Under the pieces are notes generated by a model that saw only the letters and a program-made list of their open reading frames with translations, did no database searches and was not told where the DNA came from. From the NCBI RefSeq assembly GCF_003996985.1, contig NZ_RJJX01000002.1, positions 124,001 through 188,000 of the forward strand: a stretch of DNA of 64,000 nt. The letters are read 5' to 3'. The position numbers were made by a program, and so were the translations under genes. Positions 1-9,372 of this stretch are shown one piece after another (the first letter of the stretch is position 1; each line of letters begins with the position of its first letter). Source of the DNA: Ancylomarina longa (GTDB lineage: Bacteria > Bacteroidota > Bacteroidia > Bacteroidales > Marinifilaceae).

Positions 1-2339
1 TGACCATCTTCATTGAGAATATATTCTGATTTATAATTGATCACATTTTCGTACATAGAAGTAGGTGCAGGATCGAGCGCAGAACTAACACGTCCCCACT
101 TTCCAACTACACTTTCTACCTCAGGAATGGAGTTTAATCTTTTGTCCAACAATTGAATCACATCCAAATTTTCAGCAATACCGGAATGCGGCATCGTGGT
201 TGGCATCAAAAGGAATGATCCTTCATCCAAGGAAGGCATAAACTCCTTACCAACACCGGGGAAAGTTTTTTCTGCCTTTGCCCAGAAAGTAGTTTCCTTT
301 ACAAAATCAGGCATAAATCCAAACATCTTATTCACTCCCTGCCAAGCCATGATTCCAAACAGTACAACAACAATAGGAATCATTAAGAATTGCCATTTAT
401 GCGCCAAACACCATTTTAATATGCGGGCATAAAAGTGTACAATAGTCATTAGTAGACCAAGTATGACTCCTACCATCACAATCACAAAAAGGAAATTAGC
501 TACAAAACTATTCTGAGCACCTAGTGGCATCCAAATCTTAGCTAAAAAGAAGATAACAACACTTAGGGTAAGCAATATATTTATCAGGTTGGTATTTTTC
601 CAGGGGAAAATAGGTATTATACTTTCCGTGATATTATTAATTGCTACAGCTACCAATATAATGGCAATCCAATTTCCGGTAAGAATGAGTAAGCTTATTC
701 CAACAATACCCAGAATGATATTAAGAACACAATTAACCTTTTTCTTATCCAATCGAATGGAAAAAATGAGGTTCGCCAGAGTAGGAATAAAAATCAGTCC
801 AATAAACAATGCCGATAACATGGCAAATGTTTTGGTGAAAGCAAGTGGCCTAAATAATTTCCCTTCGGCTGCTTGCATAGCAAAAACCGGAAGAAAACTG
901 ACTACTGTAGTTGACAAAGCCGTGATGACAGCACTAGCAACTTCAATTGTAGCATCATAGATAACAGTAAGCAATTCCTTTCCTCGGACACCAATATTTT
1001 TGGCCATGTCCAAATGCCGGATAATATTTTCGGTAAAAACAACACCCACATCTACCATAACACCAATAGCGATTGCGATACCTGATAGTGCTACAATATT
1101 TGCATCTACTCCAAAATGGCGCATCACCACAAAAGTCATCAACACACCTATTGGCAATAAACTGGAGATTAGGAATGATGCTCGTAAATTCATCACCAAG
1201 ACAATGACTACGAGAATACTAATTAAAACCTCCAACGAAAGTGCTTCCTCAAGAGTTCCCAATGTCTCTTTAATTAATCCTGTTCTATCATAGAATGGAA
1301 CTACAGTAACCTTAGAAACTGTACCGTCAGCTAACTTTTTGGAGGGTAGGCCAGGCGCAATTTCAGCAATTTTCTCTTTTACATTTTTAATTGCCTCCAT
1401 GGGATTGGCACCATAACGTGCAACCACAACTCCACCTACGGCTTCAGCTCCTCCTTTATCCAATCCACCACGACGAGTTGCAGGTCCAAAATGGATTTTT
1501 GCAACATCTTTCAATCGAATTGGTACATTATTATGCACTGCAACTACACTCTGTTCCAGATCTTTTAAACTTTTAATATATCCAATTGCTCTAATTAGAT
1601 ATTCTACCCGATTAAACTCGAGAGTACGAGCACCAATATCAAGATTACTATTCTTAACGGCAGCCATAATCTGAGTAACATTCACCCCGTTAGCCTTCAT
1701 GGCATTTGGGTCAATATCTACTTGATATTCTTTAACAAAACCACCAATAGACGCTACCTCTGCAACCCCTTTAGCAGCGGTAAGAGAATAACGCACATAA
1801 AAATCCTGAATGGTACGCAATTCTTGCGGATCCCAGCCACCTGCAGGATTTCCATCCTTGTCTCTACCTTCTAATGTATACCAGTAAATTTGTCCCAAAG
1901 CAGTTGCATCCGGCCCTAGGGAAGGTGTAACTTCCACGGGAAGCGTACCTGCTGGTAAGGAATTCAATTTCTCTAAAATTCGGGTTCTACTCCAGTAGAA
2001 ATCTACCTTTTCATCGAAAATAATATAGATGCTGGAAAGACCAAAGATAGAATTGCTTCGAATGGTCTTCACCCCGGGTATTCCTAACAAAGAAGTAGTT
2101 AAAGGGTATGAAATTTGATCCTCAATATCCTGTGGCGACCTTCCTGGCCATTCTGTATATACAATTTGTTGATTCTCCCCGATATCGGGAATGGCATCCA
2201 CAGGTACAGGATCGCTTGGCAAAATGCCGGTTTCCCAACTAAATGGGGAATTTACAATTCCCATTGCAACTAGTACGATTAATACAATAAACGTAACTAA
2301 TTTGTTCTCTAAAAAGAACTTGATGATTTTATGAAGCAT
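1..2339 (-). CDS. CusA/CzcA-type heavy-metal efflux RND pump, C-terminal part cut off by window edge
   Basis: This is the inner-membrane proton/metal antiporter of a tripartite heavy-metal efflux system. About 779 residues are visible, starting from the ATG at 2339 (MLHKIIKFFLENK); the protein runs off the left edge, and family members are usually above 1000 residues. An N-terminal membrane helix (about residues 8-30) is followed by the DPVPVDAIPDIGENQ segment of metal RND pumps. The periplasmic PN/PC region comes next, then the TM4 segment GVMVDVGVVFTENI with D430 and E437, spaced like the proton-relay Asp/Glu pair of CusA. This places it in the heavy-metal (HME) rather than the drug branch. 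It lies downstream of a Cys-rich exported protein and an AraC-type regulator on the same strand, probably one locus. Substrate (Cu/Ag or Co/Zn/Cd) cannot be decided from what is visible. Confidence 0.93.
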   Translation of the reverse strand, partial: MLHKIIKFFLENKLVTFIVLIVLVAMGIVNSPFSWETGILPSDPVPVDAIPDIGENQQIVYTEWPGRSPQDIEDQISYPLTTSLLGIPGVKTIRSNSIFGLSSIYIIFDEKVDFYWSRTRILEKLNSLPAGTLPVEVTPSLGPDATALGQIYWYTLEGRDKDGNPAGGWDPQELRTIQDFYVRYSLTAAKGVAEVASIGGFVKEYQVDIDPNAMKANGVNVTQIMAAVKNSNLDIGARTLEFNRVEYLIRAIGYIKSLKDLEQSVVAVHNNVPIRLKDVAKIHFGPATRRGGLDKGGAEAVGGVVVARYGANPMEAIKNVKEKIAEIAPGLPSKKLADGTVSKVTVVPFYDRTGLIKETLGTLEEALSLEVLISILVVIVLVMNLRASFLISSLLPIGVLMTFVVMRHFGVDANIVALSGIAIAIGVMVDVGVVFTENIIRHLDMAKNIGVRGKELLTVIYDATIEVASAVITALSTTVVSFLPVFAMQAAEGKLFRPLAFTKTFAMLSALFIGLIFIPTLANLIFSIRLDKKKVNCVLNIILGIVGISLLILTGNWIAIILVAVAINNITESIIPIFPWKNTNLINILLTLSVVIFFLAKIWMPLGAQNSFVANFLFVIVMVGVILGLLMTIVHFYARILKWCLAHKWQFLMIPIVVVLFGIMAWQGVNKMFGFMPDFVKETTFWAKAEKTFPGVGKEFMPSLDEGSFLLMPTTMPHSGIAENLDVIQLLDKRLNSIPEVESVVGKWGRVSSALDPAPTSMYENVINYKSEYILNEDG

Positions 2340-2624
2340 ATTAATCCTCTTATGATTTGAATACTCTAATAGGATGAATTCTATACCAGAATCTCATAAT
2401 AACATGCATTGAATTTAAATTTACTCTCCTATGGATAATATGCAAACCGTTCTTTGCAATCCTCTATTAAGCTTTTTTGTCTGCTAATAGAATTGTGAAT
2501 TGAAAAATTACACTGCTAACTTATTTAGCTATTATCAGGAAATTTTAAATGAAATGCAGGATTATACTTGGAAATACGAAAGGACAGAACTCTCCCACTC
2601 TCGCGTCCCAAATAGAGCAATACA

Positions 2625-2999
2625 TCATAAACGATAAATCTGCAAACTGGAAAGTACGGTTTGAATTTTGGGTGGTGGAATCAGGCGATTCACTATATTC
2701 CACTTCTCTTGAACCAATTCTTCTATTACAACTAGTTCTATTGAAGCAGGTAGATCAATTCCCATCTGATTAAAATCAAAGGAATGAAAAGCTAAGGTGA
2801 AGTTATCCTGAATCTTAACAGTGAAGTTTTCATTGTGGCAACAACCAGAATCTCCTGTTGATTCACAGCAGGAACTAGCTGCAGTCTGTACAGAAATATT
2901 TTTGAGGTTATTACCACAATAATGCGAGGATACAGTCATACCTGTTGTTACAACGAACAATAGGAAAGCAAATACGATATGACTGATTCTTTTAAGCAT
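2625..2999 (-). CDS. HYC_CC_PP-type small exported Cys-rich protein
   Basis: A 124-residue protein with an N-terminal hydrophobic signal segment (residues 8-23) and a Cys/His-rich mature part: HYC at 26-28, CC at 44-45, CCH at 53-55, and a PPP motif near residue 110. This arrangement matches the Bacteroidota family named HYC_CC_PP, whose genes commonly sit beside metal efflux genes. The start at 2999 (MLKRISH) is preferred over an upstream ATG at 3056, because it places the hydrophobic segment directly at the N-terminus. The protein probably acts in the periplasm, and metal binding by the paired cysteines is an inference. It lies between the regulator and the RND pump on the same strand. Confidence 0.78.
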   Translation of the reverse strand: MLKRISHIVFAFLLFVVTTGMTVSSHYCGNNLKNISVQTAASSCCESTGDSGCCHNENFTVKIQDNFTLAFHSFDFNQMGIDLPASIELVVIEELVQEKWNIVNRLIPPPKIQTVLSSLQIYRL

Positions 3000-3085
3000 T
3001 ATTATATCTGTTAATAGTACAAATATAGGGATTGAATTTTTAAGAGATGTGCACAATTTTAATTAATGTGTACACAATTCATGGC

Positions 3086-3667
3086 TTAATCTTTATGGAT
3101 TCTATGAATTGGGCTTCGATCTTTCTTCTCATTTTTTGCGTAAACTGTTGGAGAGAATCCTACAATACCACTAAATTGTCGTGAAAAATGCTGGCTGGAA
3201 CTATAATTTAATTGAAGGGCTATTTCACTCACATTTAATTCTCCGTAGGAAAGTAATTCCTTTGCTCGCTCAATTTTCTGCAGTATTAAATATCTTTCGA
3301 TGGTGATTCCTTCTGACTCGGAAAACAGCTTACTTAGCGAGGTGTAGGACTGCCCTATAAGTGATGGGAGTTGTTTACTCAAATGTCCCATCTTATCCGG
3401 ATTATCCTGATAATGTACCAATTGAATGATTTCGTTCTTTATACGTTCCACCAACTGCAAATTCTTATCATTTAAAAGCTCAAATCCCAGTTGTTTCAAT
3501 TTAGTTTCCAAAACCAGCAACTCTTCAGTTCCTAATTCTTTTGTCAAATTTACCTCTCCCAATTTTACTTCGGTAAAAGCAATTCCTAAATCACGCAATG
3601 TCTCTTCTACAGCCATGATGCATCTGGGGCACACCATATTCTTGATATTTAATCGGAACGTTTCCAT
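3086..3667 (-). CDS. AraC-family regulator with N-terminal heavy-metal-associated-like segment
   Basis: The first ~70 residues resemble a heavy-metal-associated (HMA) domain, beginning METFRLNIKNMVCPRCIMAV with a CxxC pair at C13 and C16. Residues ~85-185 form an AraC/XylS double helix-turn-helix, with segments such as LNVSEIALQLNYSSSQHFSRQF and a typical GFSPTVYA ending. The combination suggests a cytoplasmic transcription factor that senses a soft metal directly through the CxxC and controls the adjacent pump and exported protein. At 193 residues it is short for an AraC protein because it lacks a cupin-like sensor domain. The downstream genes on the same strand are the HYC_CC_PP protein and CusA. 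Metal sensing is inferred from domain content and neighbours. Confidence 0.85.
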   Translation of the reverse strand: METFRLNIKNMVCPRCIMAVEETLRDLGIAFTEVKLGEVNLTKELGTEELLVLETKLKQLGFELLNDKNLQLVERIKNEIIQLVHYQDNPDKMGHLSKQLPSLIGQSYTSLSKLFSESEGITIERYLILQKIERAKELLSYGELNVSEIALQLNYSSSQHFSRQFSGIVGFSPTVYAKNEKKDRSPIHRIHKD

Positions 3668-3823
3668 TGAAATCTATTTTTTATAAGTAATTCTATCGAT
3701 ACAAGTGATCTTCTATCGAGGTACGTTCTAATAAACTACTAATTTCTGAATCTTCAAAACGAAAAAGTCAATTCATCTAATCGATAAAAATTACATTACT
3801 ACTAAAGGAATAAAGCATAAGTA

Positions 3824-3851
3824 TTGAATTCCTACGGGTTCTGTATCTTTA
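3824..3851 (+). promoter_or_regulatory. Candidate Bacteroidetes-type promoter of the FUSC gene
   Basis: TTG at 3824-3826, a 17-nt spacer, then TATCTTTA at 3844-3851, which matches TAnnTTTG at 7 of 8 positions. Transcription would start near 3856, just before two in-frame ATGs at 3860 and 3872. The TTG that could be read as a start codon at 3824 is then the -33 element. Confidence 0.45.
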
Positions 3852-3871
3852 CAATCTTAATGCGACTATCA

Positions 3872-6016
3872 ATGACAAGAAAAAGATCCTGGTTTACAAA
3901 TCAAAAAAAAGTATTGACAGATTTATGGATTCAGCAATTATGGCGATATCCTAATCGTTTGTTTGCCCTAAAAGCGGTAATAGCAATGGGAATCTTAATT
4001 ATTCCTTTTGTCTTAACGGGATTCTCATTTTTAGGCGTAACACTAGGTTTAGGTGCATTAGCCGGAGCTCTATCAGAAACCGATGACCATCCGAAAGGAA
4101 GGATAAAAGCGCTTATTATCACCATTATTAGTTTTGCCATTTCAAGTCTTTCTGTCGAGATATTACGCCCATATTCTATTCTTTTTGGAATTGGCTTAAT
4201 CAGTTCCACCTTCAGCTTTATCATTATTGGTGGATTAGGAGAACGATACCGTGGAATTACCTTTGGCGCTTTATTAATTGCCATTTATACGATGCTTGGA
4301 TATGATATTTCACCCAACTGGTATTGGCAACCAATACTGCTATCAGCCGGAGCCTTATGCTACGGTTTATTGTCTCTTCTGCTTTTAACCTTTAAACCAA
4401 GCCGATTATTGGAAGAACAACTTTCACAAGGATTCGAGGATCTTTCCCTTTATATAAAAGAGAAGTCAAGGCTATTTCCCAGCGAAACAAAAGCACAAGA
4501 AAAAATCCGAAACCGATTAGCTGGCCTAAACATTCAATTGGTAAATACGTTGGAACGTTGTAAAAACGTGATTAATAGTTATGCGGATGCTTTAGATGAT
4601 CAGAATGAATTACGGCCCTATCTGCATAAATTTCTACTCCTGCAAAGTCTGCACGAACGAGCCGCCTCCAGCCACGAACGGTATGATTTATTAAGCAACG
4701 ATCCCGATAATCGGAAGATTTTGGAAGGATTAGGACAATTGCTAGTTCAACTCTCCCTGGCATGTCACGAAGTATCCAAAAGTTTAGTGATGTCAACTCC
4801 TTATCATCATCCCATATCGATAAGATGGACTGTATCAGCACTTCAAAATCAAATGAAGCAACAGAAAGCAGCAGGCAAACGAAATGAGTTAAGTTTACTT
4901 CTCCGGAATTTAACTCAGTCGCATCTCTCTTTGCAGAATATGAATTATAATACCGATACAGGTGTACTTCCCAGGGTGGATCGGGATAACAGATCTGTTG
5001 GAGAGCGTTTTATGGCTCAAATGAGCTGGACTCATCCCCGTTTGCGGTATGCTATTCGTTTAAGCACCTGTTTTTTGATTGGATATCTTTTAAATGTTTA
5101 TCTGAATCTTGAAAAGGGAGATTGGATTTTACTTACCAGTCTATTTGTTTGTCAGCCCAGCTATAGCGAAACCCGAAGAAGGCTATTTCAAAGAATATTG
5201 GGAACAATAAGTGGTGTGGTTTTAGGCATAATTCTAGTGCAACTGCTCCCAACCACTGGAGGGCAACTTCTTTTGATGCTTGCCTCGGCATTTGCATTTT
5301 TTGTTTGGCTGAAAAAGAATTATGCTATTTCGGTTGTATTTGTAACTACGTTTGTGATAGCAGCTTTCAACCTTATCGCTGGCAAGGGAATTGTTGTAAT
5401 GGTACCCCGTGTCATGGATACTATTATTGGTGCAACACTGGCAATTGCTGTTGTTCGATTGATGTGGCCCGATTGGCAATACAAGCGACTTCCTGGATTG
5501 TTGACAGCAGCATTAGAGCGCAATAAAAATTACTTTAGCACTATTTTAAAAGAATATCAAGTCACACAAGAAGATGATCTAAATTATCGAATTGCAAGGC
5601 ATCGTGCTCATCAGGCAGATAATGCTTTAGTATTGGCCTGGCGCGGCATGAAACTTGAACCTAAAAAAAGACAGAAATTCCAGAAACGAGCCTTCTCCTT
5701 AACCTATCTAAATCATGCACTCCTATCCTATTTGTCTGCTTTGGGCGCGCATCGAAATCTTAATCATTATATCGGCAAAGATGAAATGCAGATGTACCAA
5801 AAAGTAGAATGGGAGCTTGAAAAAGCCATAGGAGCCCTTCAGGATAATAATCCTTGCGACTCCACCCTTGGCTTACACGACTTTCTGGAGGAGCTGGGAC
5901 AAGAATTAGCAGAAATGGAAAAAGGAACCCAACGTCAAAAACTAGTGCTCCTGTATAATATTGCAGAAGTAACAGAACAACTGATACGAGAGGCATCTTT
6001 AATTCTCGAAGAATAA
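3872..6016 (+). CDS. FUSC-family (YccS/YhfK-like) integral membrane protein
   Basis: A protein of about 714 residues with the duplicated architecture of the YccS/fusaric-acid-resistance (FUSC) family. A first block of hydrophobic helices (roughly the first 150 residues) is followed by a long helical cytoplasmic region, a second block of about five to six helices starting near MSWTHPRLRYAIRLSTCF and ending at VVRLMWPDW, and a C-terminal helical tail. FUSC proteins are thought to export aromatic acids or related compounds, but few have known substrates. In-frame starts exist at TTG 3824, ATG 3860 and ATG 3872; the promoter-like sequence argues against the first. It stands alone, transcribed away from the AraC/metal locus, and convergent with the reductase gene at 6053. 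Confidence 0.85.
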   Translation: MTRKRSWFTNQKKVLTDLWIQQLWRYPNRLFALKAVIAMGILIIPFVLTGFSFLGVTLGLGALAGALSETDDHPKGRIKALIITIISFAISSLSVEILRPYSILFGIGLISSTFSFIIIGGLGERYRGITFGALLIAIYTMLGYDISPNWYWQPILLSAGALCYGLLSLLLLTFKPSRLLEEQLSQGFEDLSLYIKEKSRLFPSETKAQEKIRNRLAGLNIQLVNTLERCKNVINSYADALDDQNELRPYLHKFLLLQSLHERAASSHERYDLLSNDPDNRKILEGLGQLLVQLSLACHEVSKSLVMSTPYHHPISIRWTVSALQNQMKQQKAAGKRNELSLLLRNLTQSHLSLQNMNYNTDTGVLPRVDRDNRSVGERFMAQMSWTHPRLRYAIRLSTCFLIGYLLNVYLNLEKGDWILLTSLFVCQPSYSETRRRLFQRILGTISGVVLGIILVQLLPTTGGQLLLMLASAFAFFVWLKKNYAISVVFVTTFVIAAFNLIAGKGIVVMVPRVMDTIIGATLAIAVVRLMWPDWQYKRLPGLLTAALERNKNYFSTILKEYQVTQEDDLNYRIARHRAHQADNALVLAWRGMKLEPKKRQKFQKRAFSLTYLNHALLSYLSALGAHRNLNHYIGKDEMQMYQKVEWELEKAIGALQDNNPCDSTLGLHDFLEELGQELAEMEKGTQRQKLVLLYNIAEVTEQLIREASLILEE

Positions 6017-6052
6017 ATCGACAGCAATTAACTAATAAAATATCGCCCTGGA

Positions 6053-7123
6053 TTACTGGTAGTCAATTTTTATGTTTGGTGTTTGTGCTAAGGACTGACA
6101 GGTAAGAATAAAAGCCTTCTTTTTATCTTCTGAACTCAAAGCAATAGATGCTTTCATCTTTACTTCACCCTCTAATAATTTTGCCTTACAAGAACCACAA
6201 ATACCACTTTTACACGAGTATGGTGCAGGTGCTCCAATTCTTTGCAGCCCTTCCAAAATGGTTTCATCTGCCTCTAAACGTACCTGATAGTTTTTATTTC
6301 GGATAGTGGCACTTACGCTTGCATTTTCAACAAAAGCCAATCCTTCATCATATTGCAGAGAGGGAGCAGAAAAGTATTCGAAATGAATTATTTTAGTTGG
6401 AACTCCCATATCGATAAGCGTATCCTGAACAGTTTGAATCATTCCTTCGGGGCCGCAGATATAATATTCTACGTCTTGAGTTCTTAGTGGATTATCCGTT
6501 ATAAAGGCTTCCACCATACCATCATCGATTCGCCCCCTTTTCCCTTCCCATGGAGCAAGTGAAAAATCCAAAAATCGGGTGGAAAGCGTATGAGTAATTA
6601 TCAATTGTTCCGGATATTGCTCTTGCAAGATCGCTAACTCATCATAGAACAAAATGTCGGCTAGAGTTCGATTTCCATAAAGCAAATAAACATAGCTATT
6701 TGGCTCTACCATAAGAATCGATTTTATCATGGAAAAAATGGGAGTAATTCCACTTCCAGCAGCAAATAGGTAATAGTTTTTATGCGCATTTTTTACCGGA
6801 TTAATTGTAAAATCTCCAAGAGGATTAGAAACCTCCAGTTTATCCCCAATTTTTAAACTATTGGCAACAAATCTGGAAATAAAACCGTCCGGATGAGTTT
6901 TCACCGTTACTTGGTACAAATCTGATTCATGAGGAGAATTATGCAATGAATACATTCTGCGTTCTTCCACTCCATTTAGATAGAAACGAAAACAGAGATG
7001 CTGACCAGCTTGAAATTCGAAAATAGACTTCAGGTTCTCAGGTATTTTAAAACTCAAAGTAGTGGCCTCCTTAATTGGCTTCTCTATTCCTACTATCCGT
7101 AGGTGATAAAATTCTTGTTCCAT
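6053..7123 (-). CDS. PaaE-like flavin/2Fe-2S ferredoxin reductase
   Basis: A 356-residue three-domain electron-transfer flavoprotein: an FAD-binding barrel with RMYS at 56-59, an NAD(P)-binding domain with GSGITP near residue 123 and the family CGPEGM motif, then a plant-type 2Fe-2S ferredoxin domain. The iron-sulfur ligands are visible as C304, C309, C312 and C342 (Cx4Cx2Cx29C). This order matches PaaE, the reductase of phenylacetyl-CoA epoxidase, and related oxygenase reductases. No oxygenase subunit lies in the window, so the electron acceptor is unknown; it may be a fatty-acid desaturase or another diiron enzyme. The ATG at 7123 is supported by homologous N-terminal length. Confidence 0.88.
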   Translation of the reverse strand: MEQEFYHLRIVGIEKPIKEATTLSFKIPENLKSIFEFQAGQHLCFRFYLNGVEERRMYSLHNSPHESDLYQVTVKTHPDGFISRFVANSLKIGDKLEVSNPLGDFTINPVKNAHKNYYLFAAGSGITPIFSMIKSILMVEPNSYVYLLYGNRTLADILFYDELAILQEQYPEQLIITHTLSTRFLDFSLAPWEGKRGRIDDGMVEAFITDNPLRTQDVEYYICGPEGMIQTVQDTLIDMGVPTKIIHFEYFSAPSLQYDEGLAFVENASVSATIRNKNYQVRLEADETILEGLQRIGAPAPYSCKSGICGSCKAKLLEGEVKMKASIALSSEDKKKAFILTCQSLAQTPNIKIDYQ

Positions 7124-7662
7124 AAATTTCTATTTAGTTACTGATAATCCTTTGGGAATATCATTCCAGAATGATTAAAGAGACATAATTGATCAATTCA
7201 TTACATTCATTTAATCTAAAACTATAAAATTCAGGCCGAACTAACATCATTTATAATTTTAAAGTAGAGGATATAAATACGAAAAGCCCAGGTACTACCT
7301 GAGCTTTATTATTAATATTTTTAAATCAATATTGTCCTACTAAATTGGCGCTTCGCCCAAACCCGACTTCATTTTTTAGCTTAATCCAAAAAACAGAAGC
7401 AAAAAAGATCAAGGCTACTTATTAAATACCTTTCTTATTTGCCTCAAGCTTAAGTGCGGCCGGGTGATTTTCGAACAAAGTTCTCAACTTCCCGGTCTTA
7501 CTAAAGCTTTCGTAAAACAAAAGCTATTTAATAAAGATGCCATTTGTCAGCTGCTCAAAATAATCCCTTTATTGTGTTGTTAGCTATAAACATCTTTTGT
7601 GCAATAAAAGATACATCTTAAACTAAAATATTTTAGGACGATATTATTTTAAAATAAAGATA
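7124..7662. other. 540-bp stretch without a convincing gene
   Basis: No open frame here looks protein-coding. An imperfect hairpin sits at 7284-7306. Between about 7345 and 7550 is a block noticeably richer in G+C than its surroundings, containing GGCGCTTCGCCC, GTGCGGCCGGGTG and TTCCCGGTC. It looks like a decayed or dispersed non-coding element rather than ordinary spacer. Nothing more definite can be said. Confidence 0.5.
7284..7306. terminator. Hairpin between tdh and the reductase gene
   Basis: AAGCCCAGGTA and TACCTGAGCTT pair with one internal mismatch over an almost loop-free turn. T-rich sequence follows on the plus side and a short TTTT on the minus side. It lies about 360 bp downstream of tdh, so assignment to that gene is uncertain. 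Confidence 0.4.
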
Positions 7663-8694
7663 TTATTCCCAATCCAAAATTACTTTTCCACAATTGCCTT
7701 CTTCCATTATATCGAATCCTTTTTGGAAGTCAGCAGCCTTAAATCGATGAGAGATCATTGGCGATAAATCCAATCCACTCATCAACATTTGCTCCATTTT
7801 ATACCAGGTTTCGAACATCTCACGACCATAGATTCCTTTCAACTGAAGACCTTTAAAAATGATTTTAGTCCAGTCAACCTTAGTTTGAGATGGCAAAATA
7901 CCCAATAAGGAAATCTTACCAGCATTGTACATGTGATCCAACATATCGTTGAAGGCAGCGGGAGCACCCGAGCATTCCAAACCAATATCAAAACCAATCA
8001 TTCCCAATTCCTTGATTACATCATCCAAATTTTCTTTCATCGGATTGATTACACGATCGGCACCCATTTTTTTCGCCAACTCGATACGATAAGGATTGGT
8101 TTCAGTAGCCACCACATAACGAGCACCTGCAAATTTTGCAATAGCTACACACATACTACCGATTAATCCGGCACCGGTAACCAAAACATCCTCTCCAATT
8201 ACAGGAAAGGAAAGCGTGGTATGCGTTGCATTTCCGAATGGATCCATTATTGCTAGCAACTCATCATCGATTTGATTGCTCATTTTCATGAGATTTGAAG
8301 AAGGAATAGCAGCATATTCGGCAAAGATACCATTGATATTTACACCTATACCCACGGTGTTTTCGCACACATGTTTTTTACCTCTTCGGCAATTACGGCA
8401 ATGTCCGCAAGCAATGTGTCCCTCGCCGGTAACACGATCTCCAATTTTAAACCCGGTAACCCCGGCACCAATCTCAGCAACCTCCCCAACATATTCATGA
8501 CCGATAATCATAGGGGTTTTAATGGTGTTCTGCGACCACTCATCCCATTTGTAGATATGTAAGTCGGTACCACAAATTGCAGTTTTTCTAATTTTTACCA
8601 AAACGTCGTTCACTCCTATAGTAGGAATGTCAACTTCTTCCATCCAAATGCCTTTTTCAGGTTTGGCTTTTACAAGCGCTTTCATTTTAGCCAT
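7663..8694 (-). CDS. tdh: L-threonine 3-dehydrogenase
   Basis: A zinc-dependent medium-chain dehydrogenase of 343 residues, oxidising L-threonine to 2-amino-3-oxobutyrate with NAD+. Catalytic zinc ligands C41, H66 and E67 are present ([10 protein letters not shown] and [10 protein letters not shown]). The structural zinc site has all four cysteines (C96, C99, C102, C110). The Rossmann motif GAGLIG lies at 174-179. Length and the N-terminal region ([21 protein letters not shown]) match bacterial TDH closely, distinguishing it from generic alcohol or sorbitol dehydrogenases. No kbl partner is adjacent; flanks on both sides are gene-poor. Confidence 0.93.
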   Translation of the reverse strand: MAKMKALVKAKPEKGIWMEEVDIPTIGVNDVLVKIRKTAICGTDLHIYKWDEWSQNTIKTPMIIGHEYVGEVAEIGAGVTGFKIGDRVTGEGHIACGHCRNCRRGKKHVCENTVGIGVNINGIFAEYAAIPSSNLMKMSNQIDDELLAIMDPFGNATHTTLSFPVIGEDVLVTGAGLIGSMCVAIAKFAGARYVVATETNPYRIELAKKMGADRVINPMKENLDDVIKELGMIGFDIGLECSGAPAAFNDMLDHMYNAGKISLLGILPSQTKVDWTKIIFKGLQLKGIYGREMFETWYKMEQMLMSGLDLSPMISHRFKAADFQKGFDIMEEGNCGKVILDWE

Positions 8695-9372
8695 CGTTGT
8701 TTATATTATTTTTGTTGTTTTAAGTACTTAATTCACTATAAATAGGGCTGTTGTCCTTTTGATGAATCATCCTCCAAAGTAAAAAAAGTAAATTGTAATT
8801 TCAATAAGCCTTTCGGGAAATAAATAAAAAATAATTCATCTGTTTCTATTAAACTCTGACAGGAATTACGGACTCCTATACCCATCAGAGTCCCCAAACC
8901 TGACGGAGTTTTTCCTATTTTAACAACTCTTGTTATCATTCCCTACTCTGACGGGTCACACCAACTCAGTCAATTTAAGAAAGGACAAGCCGGTATGCTG
9001 GTAGTGAAAAGAAGTTTTTATGCTTATTAATGCTTCTATTGAAAGAAAAATAAGCCTATACAAAACAGGTGTAATTACTATACCATAAAAAATGACTAGA
9101 TATCTCAACAGAAATATTCCTTTAACAAAACGAATAAACCAAAGAATTTGATGATAAACAAGACAAACAATAATTCATGGTATATAAATTTGCTTACCTA
9201 AAATTAAAATCATCTTATCATTTTATTTTAATTCTTCACATTAATTAATTTCGACACAGTGTTAAATTCCATAAAAATTTAACTCACTAATAAACTTGAC
9301 ACAGATTTCGCTTTTTTAAAACCTAAACTTTACTTAAATTCGAAATTGTTTTTGAAATGGGAGGTCATTTTG
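8695..9372. other. AT-rich gene-poor stretch between tdh and the small ORF
   Basis: About 680 bp with no supported gene. A 67-codon frame on the minus strand (8736-8939) has no recognisable domain and overlaps the repeated TCTGACGG motifs, so it is not called. The rest is very AT-rich with no clear RNA gene. Confidence 0.5.
8854..8955. repeat. Cluster of four TCTGACGG-type motifs in both orientations
   Basis: CTCTGACAGG at 8854, CCCATCAGAGT at 8881 (opposite orientation), CCTGACGGAGTT at 8899 and CTCTGACGGG at 8946. These lie within 102 bp in otherwise AT-rich DNA. The pattern looks like a short interspersed repetitive element; its function is unknown. Confidence 0.5.

Noticed and set aside
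589-1576. Plus-strand ORFs within the first RND pump
   Set aside because: They are antisense shadows of the CusA coding frame on the minus strand.
8736-8939. 67-codon minus-strand ORF between tdh and the HU-like gene
   Set aside because: No domain or signal is recognised and it runs through the short repeated motifs; it may be chance.
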